Shown: positions 15,666 through 24,728 of the stretch, piece by piece
How the letters are laid out: each line of letters opens with the position of its first letter
Position numbering within the stretch: position 1 is the first letter of the stretch
Assembly (NCBI GenBank): GCA_964425195.1
Contig: CAYRLG010000011.1
Span: 47,396-111,395 of the forward strand
DNA from: Desulfamplus sp964425195
Lineage (GTDB): Bacteria > Desulfobacterota > Desulfobacteria > Desulfobacterales > Desulfobacteraceae
DNA: 64,000 nt
Direction of reading: 5' to 3'
Notes under the pieces: generated by a model
The model's input: only the letters and a program-made list of their open reading frames with translations
The model's database searches: none
What the model was told of the DNA's origin: nothing
Translations under genes and position numbers: made by a program

Positions 15666-16228
15666 AAGTTATTTTAGTAATGGCAATGACACTTGATGGC
15701 AAGACTGCTCGACACTCAATGGAGCCGGTTGATTGGACAGGCAAGGCTGACAAAAAAAAGTTTGTTGAGATAACAAAAAAAGCAGGTGCTGTTATTATGG
15801 GTTCAGCCACTTTTGATACGATGGGGCAGATGCTTAAAGATAGAAAAAATATTGTTATGACAAGAGATGTCTCTCGTCTAAATGCTCTAACTGATAGAAC
15901 AATAAGCTCTGCCCAATTTTCAGATTCACCCCCTACAAGTAATAGTCAATCTCTTGAGTTTACAGACAGACCTCCTAAAGAGATTCTAAAACAGCTTGAA
16001 GAGAATGGCTTTGACTCTGTAGCACTGATAGGTGGTTCTACCATAAACGGACTTTTTGCAAAAGAAAATCTGATTGATGAAATTTATCTAACTCTTGTTC
16101 CAAAGCTATTTGGTCGGGGACTCTCTCTATTGGAAGGTCAATTTGATATCAATTGTGATCTTGTTGAGATGGAAAAAATTGATAACCACTCTATTTTATT
16201 AAGATACACTGTTATTAAACCATCTTAA
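15662..16228 (+). CDS. RibD C-terminal / dihydrofolate reductase-like protein
   Basis: 188-residue protein of the RibD_C family (DHFR-like fold, NADPH-dependent reductase). Features are the N-terminal VILVMAMTLDGKTARH with WTGKADKKKF, AGAVIMGSATFDTMG, the nucleotide-binding VALIGGSTINGLF, and DEIYLTLVPKLFGRG. The ATG at 15662 is chosen because it overlaps the previous stop (ATGA) and has GAGGAG upstream. A GTG at 15650 sits on that site. Whether the substrate is a folate, a riboflavin precursor or something else cannot be told. It is a standalone domain without a deaminase part, so it is not RibD. Confidence 0.85.
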   Translation: MKVILVMAMTLDGKTARHSMEPVDWTGKADKKKFVEITKKAGAVIMGSATFDTMGQMLKDRKNIVMTRDVSRLNALTDRTISSAQFSDSPPTSNSQSLEFTDRPPKEILKQLEENGFDSVALIGGSTINGLFAKENLIDEIYLTLVPKLFGRGLSLLEGQFDINCDLVEMEKIDNHSILLRYTVIKPS

Positions 16229-16302
16229 AATATAGCTTGATAGCAATAGTTTTAAGATGACAAATCACGTATAAACTTAAAAACAGGTAAAGGAGAAAAG
16301 TT

Positions 16303-17073
16303 ATGAAAAAAGTAACCATTATTATTGCTGCTGTTCTGTGCTCTCTAATTCTATCTGCAGGGGTGTTTTCCACACATTGTTTGGCAGAAGAAAAAGTTAT
16401 TGTAGCTGCTTCAGACCCATATCCACCCTTTACAGATCCAACAGACCCTAAGGAAGGGCTTTCGCTTGTAATTATTAGAGCTGCATACAAAACCCAAGGA
16501 TATACTGTTAAAATGGAATTTGTCCCTTGGGCAAGAGCTGAGGCTCTTACAGCGGAAGGGAAATATGACATTTTACCTAATACTTGGATGAACGAAAAAC
16601 GTAAAAAAACTTTGATTTATAGTGAACCTTATGCTGTTAACAATATCAAATTCATAAAAAGAGTAGATGACCCATTTGAATTTAACGGTATTGCAACTCT
16701 TAAAGGTAAGAAGATTGGGATTATACGAGGATATGGCTATGGAGATGAATTTAACTCATCTAACGAGTTTATACGTGAAGAGGTAGTTGATCTTATGACA
16801 AATATTAAAAAGGTAGTTGTCAACCGAGTTGATCTTACATTAGAGGACGAAATTGTAGCCTCTTACACTATTAAAAAAGCTGACCCATCTCTCTTTTCTA
16901 AAATAAAATTTACAGAGAGTTCTCTTAGCAGTAATAATCTTTATGTGACATCAGGGCTTAAAAATCCAAGACATGAAGAGATTATTATAGCCTTTAACAA
17001 AGGGTTAGCAGAGATAAAAGCAAGTGGAGAGTTCAATAAGATTTTTGAAAGCTATGGTATTAAAACAGACTGA
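16303..17073 (+). CDS. Periplasmic solute-binding protein (SBP_bac_3 type)
   Basis: 256 residues. The signal peptide covers residues 1 to about 28 (MKKVTIIIAAVLCSLILSAG, then HCLAEE). The rest resembles the family 3 bacterial extracellular solute-binding fold: VIVAASDPYPPFTD, EFVPWARAEALTAEGKYDILPNTWMNEKRKKTLIYSEPY, LKGKKIGIIRGYGYG and a C-terminal NKGLAEIKASGEFNKIFESYG. It follows AAAGGAG. No permease or ATPase gene accompanies it. Instead a chemoreceptor gene starts 32 bp downstream with its own ribosome binding site. It may therefore deliver a ligand to a receptor rather than to a transporter. The ligand is unknown; amino acids are usual for the family. Confidence 0.9.
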   Translation: MKKVTIIIAAVLCSLILSAGVFSTHCLAEEKVIVAASDPYPPFTDPTDPKEGLSLVIIRAAYKTQGYTVKMEFVPWARAEALTAEGKYDILPNTWMNEKRKKTLIYSEPYAVNNIKFIKRVDDPFEFNGIATLKGKKIGIIRGYGYGDEFNSSNEFIREEVVDLMTNIKKVVVNRVDLTLEDEIVASYTIKKADPSLFSKIKFTESSLSSNNLYVTSGLKNPRHEEIIIAFNKGLAEIKASGEFNKIFESYGIKTD

Positions 17074-17104
17074 TTTACTGTTCTGATCTTTAAGGAGAAC
17101 TCTT

Positions 17105-18766
17105 ATGAGTATGAAAAATTGGAAATTTGGCACAAAGATGGCATTAGGGTTTGGCATAATGGTTCTTATGGCTATTGTAATTAGTCTGTTAGGTATTAAG
17201 AAAATAGAGAAGATAGAGTCAAACATGACTAAACTATACAGGCATCCCTATACTGTAAGTACTGCAATGCTAAGAATTGATGGCAATATCATTAGAATGC
17301 GTCTTGCAATGAGGTATTTTAGATTTGCAAAAACTGATCAGGATTTTAATAATATTGAACAGCAGTTGTCTGAATACCAAAACAAAGTAATGGAAGATTT
17401 TGATATTGTAAAAGAGCGTTTCTTAGGTGACCAGAAAGAGATAGATGAGGTAATACAACTGTTTAAAGAGTGGGAGTCAATTAGAGCTGAAGAGATTAGC
17501 TTAGTAAGGGATGGTAAGATTAAAGAAGCTGGTGAGGTTGCAGAGAATAAGGTTATAGTACATGCAAATAAAATAACTACAGAGATGGCTGATATCATTA
17601 ACTTTGCAGCAAACAAAGCTGTTTCGTTTATGGAGTCAGCAGATAAAGATTATAAAAATACCATTTTGCAAAGCTATCTTCTTTTATCAGTTGTTTTTGT
17701 TTTAGGTCTTCTGATTGCATTTTTTATGACTAAGGGGGTTACAAAGCCACTTTTTAAAGCACTTAATATGGCGAGAGCCATGTCTAAAGGAGACTTTACA
17801 GTAAAAATTGATAATGACAGAAAAGATGAGGTTGGTGAACTTGTTGATGCTCTTAACCAAATGAGAGCTAATCTTACTAAAGTAATTCAAGAGATTGTCA
17901 GTGGTGTTAAAACTCTTAATGACTCTTCAACCCTTTTGACTGATGTTTCTAATGTCATGGCATCTGGAGCAGAGGAGACAGCTTCTCAGGCAAACTCAGT
18001 TGCAAGTGCTGTAGAGGAGATGAGCTCCAGCATGACCTCTGTTGCTTCTGCTATGGAAGAGGCAACTACCACAATTGGTATGATATCTACTGCTGCGGAG
18101 CAGATGGTATCAACCATAAATGAGATAGCTAAAAGTTCAGGGCATGGTAGAACTATTACTAATGATGCAGTGGCAAAGGCAAAAAATACAACGCAGAGAG
18201 TTGAAGAGTTGGGAGATGCTGCTAAATTAGTTGGAAAGGTAACTGAAACTATCACCGAAATCTCAGAACAGACAAATCTTCTTGCCTTGAATGCTACCAT
18301 TGAGGCTGCAAGAGCTGGTGAGGCGGGTAAGGGATTTGCAGTTGTAGCAAACGAAATAAAAGACCTTGCAAAACAGACTGCACAGGCAACTCAAGAGATA
18401 AAACATAATATTGAGGGGATGCAAAGTTCTACTTTAGCATCAATTCAAGAGATTAAAGCTATTTCAGCTATTATTAATGATATAAACGATATCTCTGCTA
18501 ACATTGCTGCTGCTGTTGAGGAGCAATCTGTTGCTACTAATGAGATAACCAACAATGTAAAAGAGGCATCTGATGGGTTACAAGACGTTAATCAAAATGT
18601 GGCTCAAGTTTCAGATGTCTCAAGAGATATTGCAGGTAATGTTGCAGGAGTAAGCCAGGTTGCAGGAGAGATGGCTCAAAGTAGCGGTCAAATCAATACA
18701 AAGTCAGCAGAGCTTTCAAGGCTTGCACAACAGTTGAGCAGTGTAGTTGCTCAATTTAAAATATAA
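17105..18766 (+). CDS. Methyl-accepting chemotaxis protein
   Basis: 553-residue transmembrane chemoreceptor. Layout: TM1 about 11-30, periplasmic helical (4HB-like) sensor about 31-190, TM2 about 191-212, HAMP about 213-265 (TKGVTKPLFKALNMARAMSKG), and signalling domain about 290-550. The hairpin tip is clear: EQTNLLALNATIEAARAGEA followed by GKGFAVVANEIKDLAKQTA. Gln/Glu methylation-site candidates flank it. The C-terminus ends SSVVAQFKI and lacks a CheR-docking pentapeptide. It lies 32 bp after a solute-binding protein gene and probably shares its message, which suggests that the binding protein presents ligand to this receptor. Confidence 0.95.
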   Translation: MSMKNWKFGTKMALGFGIMVLMAIVISLLGIKKIEKIESNMTKLYRHPYTVSTAMLRIDGNIIRMRLAMRYFRFAKTDQDFNNIEQQLSEYQNKVMEDFDIVKERFLGDQKEIDEVIQLFKEWESIRAEEISLVRDGKIKEAGEVAENKVIVHANKITTEMADIINFAANKAVSFMESADKDYKNTILQSYLLLSVVFVLGLLIAFFMTKGVTKPLFKALNMARAMSKGDFTVKIDNDRKDEVGELVDALNQMRANLTKVIQEIVSGVKTLNDSSTLLTDVSNVMASGAEETASQANSVASAVEEMSSSMTSVASAMEEATTTIGMISTAAEQMVSTINEIAKSSGHGRTITNDAVAKAKNTTQRVEELGDAAKLVGKVTETITEISEQTNLLALNATIEAARAGEAGKGFAVVANEIKDLAKQTAQATQEIKHNIEGMQSSTLASIQEIKAISAIINDINDISANIAAAVEEQSVATNEITNNVKEASDGLQDVNQNVAQVSDVSRDIAGNVAGVSQVAGEMAQSSGQINTKSAELSRLAQQLSSVVAQFKI

Positions 18767-18777
18767 AAAGGTATCTA

Positions 18778-19317
18778 ATGAGTATTAAAATTATAAGTGA
18801 TAGTAGTAGTAGCACTAAGGAAATTGGTAGAAAATTAGGGGCTTTAATTGCAGAGAATCTCTATCTATCCAAGATGCTCCATAAAAAAAGTGCAATTGCC
18901 CTTTATGGTGACTTAGGTGCAGGAAAAACTACATTTGTACAAGGTTTTGCAAGAGGACTTGGAGTTCCTGAAAGCTACTATATTACAAGCCCAACTTACA
19001 ATATAATAAATGAATACCCAGCTGATATATCTAAAGTTGGAAGTTCTATACCCCTAACTAAGCTCACTTTGTACCATATTGATCTCTATAGAATAGGCTC
19101 ACCTGACGAGCTTGAATATATTGGTTTTGATGACGTTGTTACATCTAATAATAGTGTCATCATAATTGAATGGCCAGATATCATTGATAAAGGCGGTAGA
19201 AATATTGTGTTATTTGATTTAGAGGTGCGCATTAAAATAGACAATCATTTTAACAGAGATATATCTTTTATTCCTTATGGACTTGATTCAATAAATCTGT
19301 TAAAGCAATTCGTTTAA
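18778..19317 (+). CDS. tsaE: tRNA threonylcarbamoyladenosine biosynthesis ATPase TsaE
   Basis: P-loop ATPase that works with TsaB and TsaD to form t6A37 on tRNAs reading ANN codons. It has 179 residues, slightly longer than the usual 150-160. Motifs are Walker A in LYGDLGAGKTTFVQGFARGLG, ITSPTYNIINEYPA, LYHIDLYRI, and VIIIEWPDII near the C-terminal region. It starts 12 bp after the MCP stop, with AAAAAGG upstream. Linkage to the chemoreceptor is probably only positional. Extra residues sit between SPTYNIINEYP and LTLYHIDLYR, a small loop insertion. Confidence 0.93.
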   Translation: MSIKIISDSSSSTKEIGRKLGALIAENLYLSKMLHKKSAIALYGDLGAGKTTFVQGFARGLGVPESYYITSPTYNIINEYPADISKVGSSIPLTKLTLYHIDLYRIGSPDELEYIGFDDVVTSNNSVIIIEWPDIIDKGGRNIVLFDLEVRIKIDNHFNRDISFIPYGLDSINLLKQFV

Positions 19318-19325
19318 AAATTATT

Positions 19326-19372
19326 CTAAACAGCAGATTAAAATCCTTAATCCGGGATGATCTGTTGTTTAG
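19326..19372 (+). terminator. Possible terminator after tsaE
   Basis: Arms 19326-19338 (CTAAACAGCAGAT) and 19360-19372 (ATCTGTTGTTTAG) pair over 13 bp with one G-T pair. They enclose a smaller ATCC/GGAT pairing. The following ACATTTTA is only weakly T-rich. It could equally be a leader structure for lysC, whose ATG is 40 bases away. Confidence 0.5.
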
Positions 19373-19412
19373 ACATTTTATCAGTATATTAAATTTTAAG
19401 GAGTAACAAAAA

Positions 19413-20630
19413 ATGGCATTGAAAGTGCAAAAATTCGGAGGTACTTCGGTTGCCGATATTGAACGGATTAAACGAGTTGCAGATCGAGTGACAAAGAGCT
19501 ATGATCAAGGAGATAAGGTTGTTGTGGTTCTATCTGCTATGGCTGGAGTGACCGATAAACTAATTGCTCTTGCAGAGTCAGCAGCTAAAGTACCTGACAC
19601 AAGAGAACTTGATGTTCTACTTGCTACTGGTGAGCAGACTACAGCAGCTCTTCTTGCAATGATTCTAAAGGATAGAGGTTATCTCTCTACCTCCCTTCTT
19701 GGGTTTCAGGCAGGCATTATCACAGATCAAAGTGCTGGTAAGGCAAGAATACTTGATATTGAGGCTGATCGTATTCTAACCCTGCTTGATCAGGGGCATA
19801 TTGTTGTTGTAGCAGGATTTCAGGGTAGAGATGTAAATGGTAATATCACAACACTTGGGCGAGGAGGCTCTGACACTTCTGCTGTTGCGATTGCCTCAGC
19901 AGTAAAAGCTGATGTTTGTGAAATATTTACAGATGTTGATGGTGTATATACAACTGATCCAAGAATATGCTCAAAAGCCCGAAAGATTAATAAAATTTCA
20001 TACGAAGAGATGCTTGAAATGGCAATATTAGGTGCAAAAGTTCTCCAGATTAGATCTGTGGAGTTTGCAAAAAAGTATAATGTGCCGGTTCATGTCAGGT
20101 CATCATTTAATGAGGAGGAGGGTACAATGGTTGTAAATGAAAATGCTGATATGGAAAGTGTGGTGGTATCTGGAGTCACCTGCGATAAGAACGAAACAAG
20201 AATTACTCTAAAAAGAGTACCTGATCAACCCGGGGTATCAGCAAAAATTTTTGGGGCACTTGCTGACGCAAATATAATGGTCGATATGATTATTCAGAAT
20301 ACTCGTGCAAATGGTGAAACTGATGTCACATTTACTGTGACAAAAACAGATTTTAGAAAGGCACGAGAGATATCAGAGCAGGTGGCAAAACAGATTGGTG
20401 CAACAGAGGTTCTTACTGCTGAAAATATAGCTAAGGTATCTGTTATTGGTCTTGGAATGAAGAGCAATGCAGGAGTTGCAGCTACAATGTTCAAGGCTTT
20501 AGCTTCTGAAAATATCAATATAATACTTATTAGCACATCTGAGATTAGAATATCTTGTGTAATTGAAGAGAAATATTCAGAACTTGCTGTACGGGTCCTT
20601 CATAGTGTATTTGGGCTTGATTCCGAATAA
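19413..20630 (+). CDS. lysC: Aspartate kinase
   Basis: Phosphorylates L-aspartate, the first committed step towards lysine (diaminopimelate), threonine and methionine. It has 405 residues, the normal size of a monofunctional enzyme. The kinase domain (about 1-240) has KFGGTSVADIERI, LGRGGSDTSAVAIA and EIFTDVDGVYTTDPRI. Two C-terminal ACT domains (about 260-405, with VPDQPGVSAKIFGALADANI and ASENINIILISTSEIRIS) suggest allosteric control by lysine and/or threonine. The ATG follows AAGGAG. It stands alone between tsaE and a converging sensor kinase gene. Confidence 0.96.
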   Translation: MALKVQKFGGTSVADIERIKRVADRVTKSYDQGDKVVVVLSAMAGVTDKLIALAESAAKVPDTRELDVLLATGEQTTAALLAMILKDRGYLSTSLLGFQAGIITDQSAGKARILDIEADRILTLLDQGHIVVVAGFQGRDVNGNITTLGRGGSDTSAVAIASAVKADVCEIFTDVDGVYTTDPRICSKARKINKISYEEMLEMAILGAKVLQIRSVEFAKKYNVPVHVRSSFNEEEGTMVVNENADMESVVVSGVTCDKNETRITLKRVPDQPGVSAKIFGALADANIMVDMIIQNTRANGETDVTFTVTKTDFRKAREISEQVAKQIGATEVLTAENIAKVSVIGLGMKSNAGVAATMFKALASENINIILISTSEIRISCVIEEKYSELAVRVLHSVFGLDSE

Positions 20631-20651
20631 GAGTGGTAATAAACTCTTATT
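20626..20651. terminator. Weak hairpin between convergent lysC and hybrid kinase genes
   Basis: A 9-bp stem AATAAGAGT/ACTCTTATT with an 8-base loop overlaps the lysC stop codon. It is AT-rich with no good T-tail, but it sits in a 38-bp gap between converging genes. Confidence 0.4.
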
Positions 20652-20668
20652 AATATGAATAGTTATGT

Positions 20669-23600
20669 TTATTGTATGTCATAATATGTTATATCTTTTT
20701 TTAGAGCTTTTCTTATTTTTATTGATATCTCCTGTTTGCTATAAGGCTTCATAATATATTGACAAATACCCATACGTTTTGCAGACTCTGGATTTACCAA
20801 ATCGTTAAACCCTGAGCATAAAATAATGGGAAGTCCGGGACGGATTTCCCATATTTTTTTTGCAAGATCGCAACCAGTCATCTCTGGCATAGTTTGATCT
20901 GTTATAACAACATCAAAACGATCTGGATTTTGCTTAAATCTCTCAAATGCCTCAAAACTTCCTACCACGCCATCTACCTTGTATCCAAGAGTTGTAAGCA
21001 TCTCTTGAGCCATATCTACAATTGCCACTTCGTCATCAACATATAAAATCCTTTCATCTCCTCTTGCAATATTAAAAGATTCTAACGTTTTGGTATCGCT
21101 ACCCTCTGGTGCACGAGGGAAAAATAGATGAAATGTTGTCCCTTTTCCAACTTCGCTGTAAACATAAATATTCCCTCCAAGACTTCTTAAGATGCCATGC
21201 ACCATAGCAAGTCCCATTCCTGTACCTTTACCTCGTGGCTTTGTAGTGAAAAAAGGTTCAAAAATACGTTCCATAACCTTTTTATCCATACCACAACCAG
21301 TATCGCTTACTGTTAGGCGAATATATTTGCCAGGATTGAGATCAAGATATTTTTCAGCACTATCTGGATCTATATCCATAAGCTCTGTGCAGACTGCTAA
21401 CAGTCCGCCACTCTCTTGCATTGCATAACCTGCGTTAGAACATAGATTCATAATAATCTGATGAATTTTTGTTGGATCCGCAATGATAATATATTTATCT
21501 TTTGGAATGTTCTGTTCAATTTTAATGGTTGTAGGTAGCGAGGCTCGTATCAGTTTAAGAACCTCTTTAACCATGATGTTGATATTTACAGGTATATTCT
21601 CTTGGCTATCTTGACGGCTGAACGTAAGAATCTGTTTTACAAGGTCTCTTGCACGATGACAGGCATTTAAAACTCTTTTAAGTCGCTGATATATTTTAGA
21701 GTCCAGTGACACATCTGAAAGAGATAACTCTACATACCCCATAATTGCGGTCAAAATATTGTTCATGTCATGTGATATACCACCAGCAAGGGTTCCAATT
21801 GCTTCAAGTTTATTGGATTGAATAAGCTGCTCTTCAAGTTTTCGTCTCTCTTTTTCTGATCTTTTCCGTTCAGTTATATCACGGCTTACACCAAGCATCT
21901 CAAAGGGTCTATTCTGCTCGTCTCGCAAAAATGTGATAGTAGTCTCTGTCCATATAATATTACCATCTTTAGTGTAACACTCTAACTCAACAGGAGGTTT
22001 ATCTTCAAGTTCCAGTTGCTGCTTTGATATCTCATCATTTAACATAAAACCAGTTGTAACTATGTTCATAGCTTTTTTTGCAGATTCAGGGAGTAGCATC
22101 TTTTTAAAGCTGAATTGACTTTTAGCCTCTTCAGGAGTGTATCCCATCATTGATAGTATAGATGGGGTGATGTAACTAATTTTTAAAGTTTTAAGGTCTA
22201 ATGTCCAGATAACCTCTTTTACATTATCTGCAAGTAGTCGATACTGCTTTTCAGACGCTCTGACCATATCCAAAGCCTTTTGCTTATCTTCAAGAGCGGT
22301 CTGTTTCTCCTGCTTAATTATATTTATCTTATCCACAAGTCCGAATGAGAGGATAGTAACAAGAATAGATATACATAGTTGATGAATGCCTGCGTAAGCC
22401 CACACATTACTCTCAAGAAATCCCAATAGTTTAAGCACAATAAGCAAAGTCATAATCAGCATACTTGAACATGCTATAATATAAAATCTTGCCTGTCGCT
22501 GTCCACGAACACTTAAGATGGTGGCAATTACAAGTATTATAGTTGCACTTACACCTATAAAAAGAACCATAGATTGGGTTGCAACACGATATGGTAATAT
22601 GAAAGTCAATATCAGCATAATTACTCCGATATATAAAAGCCCTTTCATAACATTATGCAATATTGGAAGTTCTCTCTTTGTTGATAAAAATGAGGTTGTG
22701 AAGGGAATAATGCCTAAGAAACCAATAATGCCAAATAGTGGATTGCAAACATTTGCCCACCAAGTATTATTTGACCATAGGTATTGAAAAGCAAGTCCAT
22801 TTTGAGCCATTATAAGAAAGGATACTCCGGTCATAAATACAATCAAGTAGAGATACGTCAGCTCTCTTATAGAGATAAATATGAAAAAGTTATAGAAAAT
22901 AGCGGCCAACATAACCCCATAGTACATCCAGTTTATTGCGGCATCTGCATTCATGTAATCTTGCATCTGCTTTTCACCACGTGCTACAAGTGGTATAATA
23001 ATAGCACCATCAGAGATGATATTAAAATAGTAAGTGGTCTGCCCCGGATTCTGGATTATTGGAATTATAGTTGTACGAAAGTTGATAGGTCGTTTAGAAA
23101 AAGGATATTTATCACCACTTCTGATGATGGAGAAGTTTGTCTCTTCAAAATATCTATTATTTGAGCCCCCGTGGTTTAAATTAGTGATATCAGGTGCAAA
23201 ATCGAGTTCACTTGAATATAGCCTATCCAAAGAGAGTATGCTATTAGAGGTTGGCATATAAAAAATAAAGTAATCAATAACAGCGTAAGGGTACTCCATA
23301 AACCATTTAATAGGTTTGTCAGTAGGATTTTGAACAGTCAGGCGAAACCAGAAGGATGATGAAGAGTAACCAAAACTTGATTTTCCATTTAAAGGTTTAA
23401 AAGATGAGAAGAACTCTTTAGATGCAATATTTTTGATAGTTAATTGCTCATTACTATTATTTTGATCAATATAATAGTAAAGGTATTGAGATATCTCTTT
23501 TCTTTTGAGCTCCTCTTCAAGGATAAATACTTTATGTTGATTATCTACTTTATAGTTAGTTTTAGGTGTAGATTGAGAAGATTCAGCTCTTGCATTGGTT

Positions 23601-23680
23601 GTAACTGTAAGTAATATAGCAAGAAGAGTGGTTATATAGAAGTACAATTTAAAGCACTGTTTTAAAAAGTAGAGTCTCAT
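20669..23680 (-). CDS. 7TM-DISM hybrid sensor histidine kinase with PAS and receiver
   Basis: 1003 residues. Order: signal peptide (about 1-32), periplasmic 7TMR-DISMED2-like domain (about 50-235; FWFRLTVQNPTDKPIKWFMEYP), seven membrane segments (about 245-450), short coiled coil, and PAS/PAC (about 475-610; ITPSILSMMGYTPEEA, FEMLGVSRDITERK). The phosphoacceptor helix follows with GGISHDMNNILTAIMGYVEL, then an ATPase domain with MNLCSNAGYAM, VSDTGCGMD and GKGTGMGLAMVHGIL. A receiver (about 880-1000) has the acidic pair in LYVDDE and the phosphoacceptor Asp in VVITDQTMPEMTG. The N-terminal domain may bind a carbohydrate-like ligand, as proposed for DISM families. No DNA-binding output gene lies next to it. 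The ATG at 23680 has GAGG upstream. Confidence 0.94.
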   Translation of the reverse strand: MRLYFLKQCFKLYFYITTLLAILLTVTTNARAESSQSTPKTNYKVDNQHKVFILEEELKRKEISQYLYYYIDQNNSNEQLTIKNIASKEFFSSFKPLNGKSSFGYSSSSFWFRLTVQNPTDKPIKWFMEYPYAVIDYFIFYMPTSNSILSLDRLYSSELDFAPDITNLNHGGSNNRYFEETNFSIIRSGDKYPFSKRPINFRTTIIPIIQNPGQTTYYFNIISDGAIIIPLVARGEKQMQDYMNADAAINWMYYGVMLAAIFYNFFIFISIRELTYLYLIVFMTGVSFLIMAQNGLAFQYLWSNNTWWANVCNPLFGIIGFLGIIPFTTSFLSTKRELPILHNVMKGLLYIGVIMLILTFILPYRVATQSMVLFIGVSATIILVIATILSVRGQRQARFYIIACSSMLIMTLLIVLKLLGFLESNVWAYAGIHQLCISILVTILSFGLVDKINIIKQEKQTALEDKQKALDMVRASEKQYRLLADNVKEVIWTLDLKTLKISYITPSILSMMGYTPEEAKSQFSFKKMLLPESAKKAMNIVTTGFMLNDEISKQQLELEDKPPVELECYTKDGNIIWTETTITFLRDEQNRPFEMLGVSRDITERKRSEKERRKLEEQLIQSNKLEAIGTLAGGISHDMNNILTAIMGYVELSLSDVSLDSKIYQRLKRVLNACHRARDLVKQILTFSRQDSQENIPVNINIMVKEVLKLIRASLPTTIKIEQNIPKDKYIIIADPTKIHQIIMNLCSNAGYAMQESGGLLAVCTELMDIDPDSAEKYLDLNPGKYIRLTVSDTGCGMDKKVMERIFEPFFTTKPRGKGTGMGLAMVHGILRSLGGNIYVYSEVGKGTTFHLFFPRAPEGSDTKTLESFNIARGDERILYVDDEVAIVDMAQEMLTTLGYKVDGVVGSFEAFERFKQNPDRFDVVITDQTMPEMTGCDLAKKIWEIRPGLPIILCSGFNDLVNPESAKRMGICQYIMKPYSKQEISIKIRKALKKDITYYDIQ

Positions 23681-23753
23681 TTTTATCTAACCTCTTGATA
23701 TTGTTCCACACACCCATCTGATTATAATTTAAACTGGATTTAAGGGTAAAAAA

Positions 23754-23778
23754 AACGCTATCAATATTCCTAAGCGTT
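23754..23778. repeat. Small inverted repeat upstream of the hybrid kinase
   Basis: AACGCT (23754-23759) pairs with AGCGTT (23773-23778) across 13 bases. On the minus strand it is followed by seven T, so it could act as a weak terminator shielding the kinase gene from antisense read-through. No other element is evident in the 247-bp gap. Confidence 0.3.
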
Positions 23779-23927
23779 GTAAAGAACAACTTGCTCAAAC
23801 TTTATAGAGGTCTCTTCTTAAGAGCGGTTTTATGATGATGGGTCTTGTTGGAATTATCATTGCTTTAAGGATAAGTTATTAAGGCTTTTTGCCAAATATT
23901 TGAAGCTGTCTAAAAAACGGAGTTTAC

Positions 23928-24530
23928 ATGAACAAAGCAACAGTAAGACGCATTTTGATAACAACAAAAGATTTTAAATCATTTTGGAAAAAACATGGTC
24001 CTTTTAAATACGCTCTGACAAGTGCAGAGTTTCCTCCTATTCTGCTGGAGCCTGAGGAGTGGATATTTTCTGATAATATTATTTTACTGCTTAAAGAGTT
24101 GATGCAGTGGGATTTAAGAAAAATGGCTATTATTGAAGCACCATTTAATAAAGAGAGCAAACAGATATTTAAACCTGAAGAGCTTCTTCCATGGAGAGTT
24201 GATAATTTTCCTCAAGAGTGGGAGTTTGCAGTGTGTGAAACATTTACGCCTTTAGGCTATCTTACCGAGGCTGTAAATAAAATAGCCTTAAGTTATTTAG
24301 CTTCTGAAAATATCTGCTCAAAAACTGTTGAGTCAAATACAGCAAGAAGAGTATGTAGATACAATTTGGATATATTTAACATTGAGACAGCTTTTTTTAA
24401 ATCACTGGAAGAGAATATCAGCAAAATTGGTTATGTTTTGCTTAAACCTGAGCCATCTATTGATAGTGCAGATGTGGCGTATATAAGCAGCTATCTTGAA
24501 GAGTGGAAGGCGGACGAAGAGGAGTTATAA
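23928..24530 (+). CDS. Uncharacterised protein, 200 residues
   Basis: I do not recognise a family. It is soluble, with no signal peptide or membrane segment, and has many aromatic residues: FKSFWKKHGPFKYAL, EPEEWIFSDN, PWRVDNFPQEWEF and a C-terminal YLEEWKADEEEL. Three cysteines are scattered without a clear metal motif. The ATG at 23928 follows GGAG at a short distance. It stands between the divergent hybrid kinase and priA, separated from priA by a 198-bp gap with its own hairpins, so it is probably transcribed alone. Codon use looks like that of the neighbours and the frame is long, so it is likely a real gene. Confidence 0.72.
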   Translation: MNKATVRRILITTKDFKSFWKKHGPFKYALTSAEFPPILLEPEEWIFSDNIILLLKELMQWDLRKMAIIEAPFNKESKQIFKPEELLPWRVDNFPQEWEFAVCETFTPLGYLTEAVNKIALSYLASENICSKTVESNTARRVCRYNLDIFNIETAFFKSLEENISKIGYVLLKPEPSIDSADVAYISSYLEEWKADEEEL

Positions 24531-24551
24531 TGTAATGTTATTATTGGATTT

Positions 24552-24628
24552 AAGGCTCTTGATATGCTTAACCAGAAGACCAAAAGTCTCTTTTTTTGTG
24601 AAACTAAATTGATTATCAAAAGAGCCTT
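24552..24628. repeat. Inverted repeat and probable terminator between unknown gene and priA
   Basis: AAGGCTCTT (24552-24560) pairs with AAGAGCCTT (24620-24628) across 59 bases. Inside lies a short stem AGAC/GTCT (24577-24580 with 24586-24589) followed by CTTTTTTT, which resembles a weak intrinsic terminator for the upstream gene. The outer arms could make a larger structure. Confidence 0.4.
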
Positions 24629-24728
24629 TGATGAAAGAATCTAACTTATAGCGTTGAGTAAATGAGCTGAAGTTATAGATAATAAAATGATATTTATTAC
24701 GATTAAGCAGTAAACTTTCAGGAAGTAA

